The notes under the pieces: model-generated
Seen by the model: only the letters and a program-made list of their open reading frames with translations
Databases searched by the model: none
What the model was told of the DNA's origin: nothing
DNA from: Hamiltosporidium tvaerminnensis
Lineage: Eukaryota > Microsporidia > Dubosqiidae
NCBI GenBank assembly: GCA_022605425.2
Contig: CM061254.1
Coordinates: 620,001-684,000, forward strand
Reading direction: 5' to 3'
Length of the DNA: 64,000 nucleotides
Part shown: one piece after another, positions 20,446 to 30,900 of the stretch
How positions within the stretch are numbered: position 1 is the stretch's first letter
How the letters are laid out: every line of letters begins with the position of its first letter
Made by a program: the position numbers and the translations under genes

Positions 20446-23400
20446 CATCCCTAAGGAGTCCTCTTTTAGACCACCTGATATTTATAAGGATGGAAGTATT
20501 AAACATTCAATAGTGCCAAAAAACAAGTTAGAAAATTTTTAATAAATAAAATAGAATTATGTACTTTAAAATTCAGAATAGAAATGAAAAACCCTAATTT
20601 TTAATATTTAGATAAAATTTGGTGCCTGTAAATAATCTTAAGCTCGATTATAAACACCACTCAGAACAAAGTCTAATTATGCTTTCTGAAGAAACATTTT
20701 TTCGGGAACTAAGAATGAAAATATGTATCATAACGGTATATTGTAAAACCTCGAAAAAATGTCAAGTAAAGTGGTAGAAGTATAAATTAAATTAACTTAC
20801 AAGCTGTAGAATAATAAAATGATAAATAATCACTTATTTTTATGAAACATTGTACCCGTAAATTTGATTTTAGGTCATTTTCAATTTTAAATTACTTAAA
20901 GTCTTTAATGATACTTTATGGCGTTATATTAGTAAGTTTTTTAATCCTATTTGAATCAATTATAAGTCGTTTCTTTTCAATAAATATTTTTTTTTAATTT
21001 GAACTAAGCTAGTTGGAGCTTATATTTCTTTGATTTAAAATTCATCTTTTGGCTCTATTAGACTTTTTATTTCTGTTTATAAAAAGTTATCGGAAAAAAC
21101 GTTGGTTTTGTCCGTTTGTTATAAATTCCTTGCTTTTTTTAATAGTTGTATTCATTTTACATTCTGATATGTTTCGTTAAGTTAGATGGGAAAAAGAAAT
21201 ATACTATATCTGTAAAAAGAAGAAAGAAAAATTAACTTAGGAATTATTGTTTCTGTAACTCGCCGTCTAAAGAAGTTTCGAACTTATGATTCTATTTAAA
21301 TGTATCATGTGTATGTTGTGTCCGTAGTTCATCTATAGTATTTTTATTCTAGCTTATATTTGATATTTCTGGTGTCCCACCTGTGTTTGTTAATAATTCA
21401 AACCAGAAAAATACTTTTAATAAAAAGATTGTTTTGAAAAATGATTATGAGTTTGTTTACTCGATATTATATATATTATATATGAACTTTTACCATTTTT
21501 ATATTCTTTTAAAAAAAAAATTGTTCTCTTTTCACGTCTTTTTTTGTTGAAATAAAATCAGGAAAAATAGATATTTCTTTCTTTTTAAATTCTGCATTTA
21601 AGTTGAATTTTTGAATTAAACTATATTTCGATAACTCGTGTAGAAATTGTCTTTGTACTCTCAAAATTCGTAATACCTATAAAATAGAAGATCATAAATA
21701 GGTTACTCACTTGGATTATATGACTGCGTAACATTTGTACATTTTATGAAAATTTAACTTATAAATTATAAATCAAGCAATATTTGAAATATATGCCTTT
21801 TTAAATTCCGTAAAATATTTATGAACAGCTCATGAAACATAAGCCCCTTGTGATTTGATTGAGTTGTTTTGGCAGGAAATATACTTGAAAGTCTTTTTAC
21901 GTTATAGATTTTTTAACTTTTATTAAAACTACGGGGTTGGTTTCATTAAATATAGCTGATATGGAATAATAACGATTTTGGTTTATAGCATGTGTACTAA
22001 ACATGGAATATAATAAAATCACAACAGTCCAGTTAGTATTTTTTTTCCCATGATAACTTCTCTTTTTTTTGAACACAAAATTTTTTGAATTAGCAAACCC
22101 TCTATCTAATGGCTTATATTATAATTTTCTCAGAAGAAACCTATTTAGAAGCCTCAAATAAAGAAATGTTATAAATATTTTAGAATATCATTATAAAAAT
22201 AGCTTTTGAAATGAAAAACTATACTTTAATTTCTACAACGAACCATATAGTCAGCACAGATACAAATGTATCACTCAGTCCAAAAATTTTAAAACTTTTT
22301 AATCGCTATATCGATCATTCAATTTAAACAAATGTGTATTTCCTACATTTGCTAGTTACACTTCTCTATTTCGGTTCATATATGTGTTTTTATATGCTCT
22401 TTTCAAATTTAAACATTTATAAAATTTCTGGAATTCAAATAAATTAGCTTATTCAAGCAGAAATATCTTTAAGTTTGACTTTAATATTATTTAAGGCCAA
22501 TATAAATTAGTATATGTTGATTAGAGGAGATTTTACTGTTTTCTGTGAATACATCATTATCTATCATATGAGTATTTTTATATAAAACCTTGTTTGATTA
22601 TATGGCATCTAAGGCGCTTGAATGGTTGTATTGTGTTAAGATTAGAATATAATCATGTTTTTTTAAATGATATATGTAGTTTTTGTTTTTAAATGAACTA
22701 AACCATTTATTTTCTCTTTTCTACAAACTAGATTCTTCAGAGCTGGTACAATGCTTAATTATACATTAAAACATTTTAAATGCACTTGAATTTTGATATT
22801 CAGACTATCTTAATTAATTAAACAAAAATTGCCCGTTTCGGCTTTTTATATAAAACGAATTCAAAAGTGTCATTTGAGATAAATTATAAAACCACCTGAA
22901 ATCTATAAGATATATTCATTCAAATTTTTATTTTAGCATACGACCTTTTATTCCTTAATTGATTATATTATATATATCGATTGAACCATATAATAAAGTT
23001 TTCTTTTTTTTGGTTCATGAAGATTTAAGAGCTTTAATACAATATACTTTACATTATATTCATTATATTGAACTAATTATGAGTCGATATCGATTTTTAG
23101 TGTCAAGAGATAGACCTTTAATTATTTAGAAACCAGTGCGGTTCTTTTTCATAAATTGTAATTTTATTATATTTTTTTCCTGTTCTTAAATTCAAACGAC
23201 ACATAATGAATTATTTTTTATGATTTTCAGAAGATTCTTCTGTGATTTTTTTTTCAAACAATAAATTTTAAAACATTTGCTTTTAATTATAAGATTTAAT
23301 TTTAAAGATATAATTATTGTTTATGTGGCCTTACTTTAAGATTTAATGTACTCTAAAATCATTCAAACATATTTTAAACGTATAATTTTATGTGGTTTTT

Positions 23401-23855
23401 AGAATCTTAAATTACACGCTGAATGTAAAACTAGTTTATCTAAGTTTACAACCATATTTATAGTATTTGTAAAGATTTTATATATAACTCTAAAAAATAT
23501 TGTTTTTTAAGTATTTTTGTTGATTTTAATCTGTTGAACTGCAAGAAATTAGGCAAACTTTAGATATTTTTTTTTAATGTTACAACCGAATCAGTATCTA
23601 AATCAATTTTTTTAAAAAAATATTAATAAGCATTTATTCATTTTAAATACGAATAACAAAATAATATGTTTATACACACAAAGAAATCTTAAAACATTTA
23701 AGTATCAATTTTATACTTTATATATTTTTTTAGCTCACATTTGTATTAACCATAGAAAATAATATGTTAAAACTAAATAATAGATAAATAATTACAAATA
23801 TAGTTTATTACAACAATATTCGGTTTCACTATGTGATATGATTTTCTTTATTTTC
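20446..23855. other. Gene-free AT-rich region
   Basis: No gene, RNA, tandem repeat or recognisable retroelement relic was found in these 3.4 kb on either strand. Composition is extremely AT-rich, with many homopolymer runs of T and A. Confidence 0.5.
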
Positions 23856-24187
23856 CTACCCATCATTTTTATATTCACATTCAAGTGTAACTACAAGTTT
23901 GATATTTTCAAGATATATACGACTATTTTTTATCTGAGAATTGACATACTCATATTTCAGACCTTTTACCTGAATACAGTAAGTTATATCTTCATATTCC
24001 ATCTTTTTATAGTACATTATACTTATACTATGATCATCGTGTTTAAAGTTAATATCCTCCAAACTAAGTCCTTCAGGTATATTATAATATAATTTTATCT
24101 CCCTTATATTATCATTATTTGTACTCTTTTGTACTCACCTAATAATGGATTAATAGTAAAAATAATCATTATATATAAAAGAAACAT
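23856..24187 (-). pseudogene. Frameshifted Hsp20-like secretory protein, paralogue of the 33.5-kb gene
   Basis: Starting at the ATG at 24187 the minus strand reads MFLLYIMIIFTINPLLGEYK, very like the MFLLYLLMIFGTNQLKDGK start of the intact gene at 33519-33875, but meets a stop about 28 codons in. Moving one base gives NIREIKLYYNIPEGL and then LEDINFKHDDHSISIMYYKK to a stop at 23856, which parallels EIIFYYDLPAGIG and LNDITVDFDDHNFKVTYSKE of the paralogue. A single-base frameshift therefore separates signal-peptide-like start from Hsp20-like domain. No CCC motif is present upstream, unlike the intact gene, and a retroelement starts about 50 bases upstream of the start codon. A short intron beginning at GTGAGTA could in theory rejoin the frames but is less likely. 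Confidence 0.7.
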
Positions 24188-24228
24188 TTAATGAATACAA
24201 ATTTAAAAATATAAATATTTATACTTTA

Positions 24229-24239
24229 ATATTTATTAA
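24229..24239. repeat. Candidate target-site duplication, left copy
   Basis: ATATTTATTAA immediately before the jump in GC content that marks the start of the non-LTR element. The same 11-mer lies at 27971-27981 directly after the 3' end shared with the truncated copy at 43370. AT-richness lowers specificity, but both copies sit exactly at the expected borders. Confidence 0.55.
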
Positions 24240-24453
24240 CGCTGATGAGGTGAAGAAGAGTAATAGTGAGGTACAAAAATGTAAGCTACATCCACCGGCG
24301 ATTTCCCTACCTTCCTCCTCCTACACAACAATAACACCTCCACCACCAAGCCAAACATGCAGTAAAATGCAAAATAGTGGGCTTGATTCCTACTTTCGCT
24401 AATGCACCAGTTCCCTCTTCGGTTGAAGTCTCTAGTGCGAGCCATCGTACGAC

Positions 24454-24789
24454 ATGACAAGCCCCTGTACTCTAGCTATTCCGGAAAGTAACAGGCTAAT
24501 GGCATTGCGGACGATATTCGATTCCGTAACAGCCGACCCGAAGGAATGGCCTCGAATTGTTTTTTTTGCAGTACAGACAAGGTTTGAAAGAATGCCAAGA
24601 AATGGCTGGACAGAGCTTCACAGGTACTATAATGAGAAATTCGGCTGCACTGAAACTCTCGAAGTGTTAAAAAAATTGGCACAAAGTGAGATGGGAAAGG
24701 ATGTAAAATCAGAAGAGAATGGAGAGCGACGTAGAATCGCCACTTGTCTCGCTGATACGGCACCTTGTCCGACACCACGGAGTACATAA
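24454..24789 (+). pseudogene. N-terminal fragment of retroelement ORF
   Basis: A 112-codon open frame (with EWPRIVFFAVQTRFERMPRN and GWTELHRYYNEKFG) that ends out of frame with the reverse transcriptase ORF. Upstream, 24241-24400 is also open (rich in Pro and Ser: SLPSSSYTTITPPPPS) in another frame, so the true N-terminus probably begins near the element start and is broken at least twice. Its function is unknown; the N-terminal regions of such LINEs usually bind DNA or RNA. Confidence 0.6.
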
Positions 24790-26057
24790 ACCTGAGAGAT
24801 AAATTCTTGAGTAAAATCAAAGAAATCTCGGAGAACAAAATTGGAAAAGTAGTGGTCCGAACTCGAAAGCTTCCAAGTGAATTGGTTGACAGTAAAGTTT
24901 CGGACCTTATTAATCGAATTATTGGTGACTATGCTGATTCTTGTGTGCCGATGACGATAACTGCAGTGGCACGGATAATCCAGGCAGCCCAGGTATGCTA
25001 TGACGAGGCAACACGTAAAGAGAAGCCTAGATCCGCTTGGAAGGAAAACATAGAAAGTAAAATTTCTAAGTTAGTACTTTCCAAAGATCTTCTCGAGAAA
25101 GCTCGTAAGCAGGAAAAGCTCTCCACTTCGGAAACGAAGAGCCTTAAGAAAATCATGCGAGAGTTTAATTTAAACTTGAGCAGCGTAACTGATCTTTCTG
25201 AGGCTTTAGTTAAGAAGAATGAGTCTTTGAATGTTTACGAGAAAAAAATTACGATGCATGAAAGTAGGAAGCAATTCCGAAAAGAGAATCGTATGTTTGA
25301 GCTTTTCCGAGGTCGATTTTATCGTGGGTTATCTGAGCGTGTAGAATCCGAGCATGTGGTTAGCCGTGATGAAATTGTGAGTTTTTGGTCTACAATGTGG
25401 AACAAAAATGATGACACAGTCACGTACGATGATTATTTGATTCCATTTGTATCAGATAATCATCCGACCACGTTTCCTTCACTTGATGAATTTGTGAATA
25501 TCATTAATTGGCTTCCCAATTGGAAAGCTGCTGGAATTGATGGTATTTACAATTTTTTCATTAAGAAACTTACAACTCTTCACAAATATCTTTATGATAT
25601 TGTGAAAGTTATATGTTTAGAAGGAAAACCTCAAGCTAATTGGTTTTACTGCGGGCTTACGTATTTGATACCGAAAGGAATTCCACGAAGAGGCTCTGAC
25701 TACAGGCCAATCACTTGTATGTCCAACCTCTATAAGTTAACGACAAAGTGTGTAACGAAAGTCGTTCAACTTGAAGTGGAAAGGCGAGGGTTGCTTGCAG
25801 AGAACCAATTAGGGGCGATAAGAGGTGTGCAGGGAGCGAAAGAGCAGGCTCTACTGAATATTGCCTTAAATAAAGAGTATGGAAATAATCTTAAGGCAAC
25901 ATGGATTGATGTTAAAAAAGCTTATGACTCAATAGATCATGCTTATTTAACTCAATGCATTGAAAACCTTAATTTACCTGATTGGATCCTGAAATTTATT
26001 AAGGTAATTATATCAAAATGGAAAATTGATATATCAGTAGGGCCTGAAAAATCATGA
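24765..26057 (+). pseudogene. Retroelement reverse transcriptase, N-terminal part
   Basis: About 430 codons without an ATG at the natural start, so it is a continuation of the preceding frame. It contains FWSTMWNK (about 207-214), GIDGIYNF, LTYLIPKG and SDYRPITCMSNLYK (fingers motifs), ENQLGAIRGVQGAKEQ, and motif A WIDVKKAYDSIDH with catalytic D382. It ends at a TGA right after GPEKS, in the middle of the polymerase domain. The stop overlaps an ATG in the next frame (TCATGAGC). Confidence 0.85.
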
Positions 26058-26305
26058 GCAAGAAGATTGATAGAGGGATTCTACAAGGAGATAGTTTGTC
26101 ACCTTTGTTATTTGTTTTGTGTATGGATCCATTAAGCCGAAAGCTTAATGAAAAATACACAAAAGTGACAGTACAAACAAATGCAGAATCTCACTCTACT
26201 AATCATCTCTTGTTTATTATTGATCTAAAGCTCCTTGCTAAAGAAAGTTCGACATTGAGTGCTATGACAGACGAGGCAAAGGAATTTTTAGAGGTGATTG
26301 GGTAG
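26054..26305 (+). pseudogene. Retroelement reverse transcriptase, motif B/C part
   Basis: Continues the polymerase in a shifted frame: RGILQGDSLSPLLF is motif B, and NHLLFIIDLKLLA corresponds to motif C, where the expected DD pair reads ID. Loss of one catalytic aspartate makes this copy unable to polymerise even apart from the frameshifts. It ends at 26305; 26306-26541 is further disrupted. Confidence 0.85.
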
Positions 26306-26541
26306 AGATTAACAAAGAGAAGTCAGCCACAAATGATACGTGTTGTGAAGATACTGCTACTCTTCTAGAAGATGTTAGTGTTTAAAAATATTCACGAATA
26401 ATAGAAGATAGCAGAGTTATCCCAACACGTAACTCATTTGAAGAAGTACAGAGCTAACCGATAGCAAGATTTGAAAGACTTTGTCACACTAGATCAAACG
26501 CAAAAAATTTATTTTCTGCAATCAATCAACATGCGATATCG

Positions 26542-27939
26542 TTGATCAACTATCACATAGGAGTACTTCGACTTGAACCGGCTGACTTCTCTAAGTTAGA
26601 TGATGCAGTGCGTGCGGTGTTGGTGAAGAATAAGATACATCTTCGCCCAGGATTTAAAGAGCTTCTGTACCTTCATAGAACAGAACTTGGAAGAGGCCTA
26701 CATAGTGTTAAGTTGCGAAGCGAGCATATGCTTCTACAACTCTTGGATTGTCTGGAAAAAAGTAAAGAAATATCAACTAGACCAGCAGCAATCCTCAAGG
26801 TGGAGAATAATAATAAAACCCATCTTGCACTAATAAAAGGCTTCTTAAAAGTAAAGTACAGGTTGGTAGAAGAAGTCACTAAGAAAAGTTTAGAAGAAGC
26901 TCAACTTGCAAAACTATATAACGAAATAGAAAAACGAAAACTCCATTCAAAGTTATATAATGCAAGGAAAAATGAGCTTGTAAGTGTTAGTGACTCTTCA
27001 AGATGGCTAAAGAGAGGAAATATTAGGCCACGAAATGAAGCTGTGTTCTGCTATATCCAGGATAGAAATGTATTCTGGGGAGCAGATGGTGTGTGTCAAC
27101 ATTGTGGGAAGTCTGGTAAGACTGTAGATCATCTAGCAACTAGATGTGAAAAAATGCTAGGCCATGATTACACTAGACGGCATAATGAAGTGGTTAGATG
27201 CCTACACCTACTTCTTCTAAATAGATATAAGTTTAAGTCTTCCAAACGAATAAAGAGTCACTCAGTTCAAGAAATTCTTGATAATGAGTATGCAGAGATA
27301 AGAGTGGACACCAGAATTAAAACTGATGTTAAAATTCGGAATAATAGACCCGACATATTTATTTTAGATAAGAAGAAGAATAAGATAACACTCATTGAAG
27401 TAGGAATCACTTCCCAAGATTCACTTCAAATAGTTGAAACTGAAAAACTTAGGAAGTATGACCTGCTAGCCAATGAGTTGAGTCTTATTTATAAATGTAG
27501 TGTTGAGATAATCCCTTATGTGATGACCTGGGACGGTATTGTGACAAAATACCATAAATCTCATCTTAAAAGACTAGAAATACCCATGAATGTAGAGGCA
27601 TACATTCAGTCTATAGTACTTAAGAAGACAGTCGAAACAATTTCCTTTGATCGACGAAGAGGACTCGAGTCAGGACTAAATGCCGAAGAGAGCTGGGAGA
27701 GAGCGTCAATGGGTGTTATTATGAGATCAGAGGTGCATGAGGAACCAACACCCCCTTTAAAAGAAGAGAAGAGAGAGGAAGATGGTGTTAAAATTTTAAA
27801 ACCAAAAAATAATACACCCCTTATTTCACAAGGAGGAACCACTTTAGAGGAACCGACCAATAACATAAATGAAGAGTCGGATTTGGAAGAAGAGACAACT
27901 GTGGTTAAACAGGTAGAAGAAAACATAAAAAATTGGTAA
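26542..27939 (+). pseudogene. Retroelement thumb, CCHC finger and REL endonuclease (465 codons)
   Basis: Begins in the polymerase thumb (YHIGVLRLEPADFSKLDD). A zinc finger CQHCGKSGKTVDHLATRC uses C185, C188, H197 and C202. The endonuclease follows with RPDIFILD (269-276) and LIEV (284-287), the PD-(D/E)xK-like core that nicks target DNA to prime reverse transcription. The tail after YVMTWDGIVTKYHKSHLKRL is acidic and contains EPTPPLKEE and NNTPL, the latter encoded by the same ACACCCC-type core as the kinase repeats. This part is the most intact stretch of the element; its start at 26542 is only the first codon after a disrupted segment. Confidence 0.85.
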
Positions 27940-27970
27940 AAATATTTTAACACAGAATTTTATTAAATAA

Positions 27971-27981
27971 ATATTTATTAA
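27971..27981. repeat. Candidate target-site duplication, right copy
   Basis: ATATTTATTAA, identical to 24229-24239, directly after the inferred 3' end of the element. Confidence 0.55.
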
Positions 27982-30900
27982 AATCAATTTAAAATACTTT
28001 TTATTGCTACAGATTAAATATAATTTAAAAATATTTTTATATTCATACAAGTAAAATATAAAAATTTACTTTTTTAGAAAATATCTAATTGGCATATAAT
28101 TTTAATATCTGATTAAATAATCAATAATTATAAATTATATCAATTAACAGAAAGTTTAATTTGTTGATAAAAAAACCTATAAATATAATGGTTTAAGCAT
28201 TATTTAAATAATATAAAATTTCTTATTCTAAGGCGATGATTTTTTCATTCTTTAATCAAATGCTAAATTTATTTTCACGGTTTTTTTTCATTTAAAGTAC
28301 AAGAAATTCGGAAATTTTCTATATAAAGAAACATAATAATTAGATACAATATAAAATAATTTTTATAACTTTTTAAAAAATAGGAAATGATATGAAAGAA
28401 AAGTATGGTATAGAACAATATTCTTTATAAGTTCGTTAATAAAGGATTTAATTAATGCGCGTTCAATTCATCAATCACATCTATGAAATAATTATAGAGT
28501 ACACAAAAAGAAACTCGCATTTTTATACAAATTATCAATTATTTTTTCTGTCTAGAAGCCTACAAATGATTTGTATTTTAACATGAAAATAGTTACTTAA
28601 ATCTATTCCAATATAATGTAACGAGAAATAAGAGTTTTATGATTAGAGAAAGCAGTTATTCTTGAATAAATAGAATTAAAATTAATCTAAAGTTTTTTGA
28701 CTAACATAATAGAAGATTGAATCACATCGAAATCCTTTTTTTTGGATTTTAGAAATGAAAGAGTGTAATAAAAACTAAAAAAGTGCTTTTGAATGAGATT
28801 TGTTGTGAAATGGGATAAATGTTTGACAAGTAAATATTCTACGAAGAATTCAATATAAATTGACCTTACATTCTAATAAACATTAAAAAACGAATTAAGT
28901 TTGTACAAATAAAATTTATTTAGAAAAAATTGTTCTTATTTAAATGTAATAGTGAAATTTAATGTATGAGCACGTGAATTATTTAGTTATTATAAAAAAA
29001 CTAACTTTGAAAGCATCAGTAATATTTTTATTCTTGCATACACATTAGTATTCTAAGTTTATTACAAATTTTTATCTGTTTGTTGATTAGCATTTGTTTT
29101 TGTATATTATATTTTATAAAACGAGATTGATTCTAAATTGCTAATAGTATTGAGAAAATAGATATATCGTAAAATATTTTGAAATCGAAAACATAAGATT
29201 CAGTTATTGGCTTTAATAAGATATTTATAGCTTCCCTCTTTGTTTTAAATATTGTAAGGCATGAGCTCGATTTTTAAACATCAAAAACAAAATAAAAGTT
29301 GTTAATACAATTTCTTTGTATGATTCTTAAAACTAAAATAAATTTCGACTACATTTTTTGAATCCATCTCAAACTTTAGATTATATCTAATCAAAAAATA
29401 GTTTTTACAATTTTTTTTAATTGCGCAAGATATATGCAATCCTCTGAGTCTATATGAAGCACACTATAATTATTACTAGCAGAATGTAATCGCCAGCTAT
29501 CATTTCACCATTGAAAGGTTTCTTTTTTAGGTCTTGATTAAACCCGTTTAACATTTTAGAAAAATAAATGAGAAATGGTTGTGGAGCTGCCTTTTCACAA
29601 AGACTACCTTCAAATTTGTTACCTTCGTCTTAATGCTTATGACTTGAACATTTCACCGCACAAAAGAATACAGAAATCAAAGAGTTCGAGGGAAAAGATT
29701 TTTATAAAAGTAGTTATGAAAATGTATTATATTACATTTTATTCTGTTAAGCTTCTTCTATTTCGAAGATTTAAAGTCTCGCGTTGTAATAATATAAATG
29801 ATTTCTTGCAACTCAAATAGTTTTCCATGGTTATAAAATAGTTTACAATGATTTTTCAACGTAAAATACCATTGCTATTTTTTCTACATAGCTGATATAC
29901 AAATTTCTATATAAAAACACGATGGTTAAATTAAAACTAATACCAAAAAAGCAGTACAATTCTTGAATATATTACCACCTACAAAAGTATAGAAATATAT
30001 AACAAATATTATATGAAAACTCTTTATCTCTAACTCTAAACCTAACACTCAACAACTAGAAACTTAGCTAACATACCTATGTCTGTCTAGACAACCTCTA
30101 TTATACTTATAGTCAAACATAGAATATATATATTTTAATGAAGCATATCTGTATATTAAATCTATTCTTAAGATAAACCGCGGATTTAATCTTTCTAGAA
30201 TGGGACATATTATGATTTTACAACTTATCTGAGCATCACAAGAAGAGTAATAATCATAATACATGTTTTGAAGTATAAAAAAGGCTAGGAAAAATGCATA
30301 TGAAAAGACTTATCTGCGATTATAAGGTATTTCAAAGAAAAAATTCTGCTGTACCGTTACTGTCGACCCAATGATAGATATAAAAAAAATAAGACAAATT
30401 GCAATAAAAAAAAGAAAATATATTCTATAAACTTCGTATATCCTTAGCTAAGCAGCATATGATCGACATTATATCGACTTTAGAACGTAATATCGTATAA
30501 AACAATTAAAACACATGTTATATCTAAAAAATATCATACTAATCGTAAATTAAAATTTCTTACGAATTTTAAATTATCGATTCTTACTAAAAATTGATTA
30601 GATCGTACAAATATTTTTTTTACTCTTCTCAGGTGGTTTATTGCGAAGCCAATTTTAGTGCTGTTTAAATTAACCGGTATTGAACTCTTTAAAACATAAT
30701 ATATAATTGAAATCATCTAATATTTCGTTTAAGGAAAATTTAGGCATTAAATTTTTACCTTTTGAACAAAATTGGCGGCACAAAATATCTTTAATTAATT
30801 GAGCCTGAACAGATAAAATGATGCACAGCGCTTCAGTTAGTAAAATGAGTTTTTTTTTATTTTTTGTTAACAAGCTTGCTAGTCAGCAAAAAGAAATATT

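Larger units (their letters stand above)
24240..27970 (+). mobile_element. REL-endonuclease non-LTR retrotransposon, best-preserved but defective copy
   Basis: A 3.7-kb element with clearly higher GC content than the flanks. It encodes, in order, an N-terminal part, a reverse transcriptase, a CCHC zinc finger and a restriction-enzyme-like endonuclease: the layout of R2/R4/CRE/NeSL-type LINEs. No N-terminal C2H2 fingers typical of R2 were seen, so the clade is open. The frame is broken at about 24450, 24770, 26055, 26305 and 26540, and the reverse transcriptase active site is altered, so it is not autonomous. The 3' end (TTTTAACACAGAATTTTATT, then AAATAA) is shared with copies at 39.6 and 43.4 kb. 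It is inserted between the broken Hsp20-like gene and a gene-free region. Confidence 0.9.

Noticed and set aside
24241-24275. CTGATGAG at the retroelement 5' end, like a hammerhead ribozyme core
   Set aside because: The expected stem and GAAA core do not follow; the sequence can instead be read as open coding DNA.
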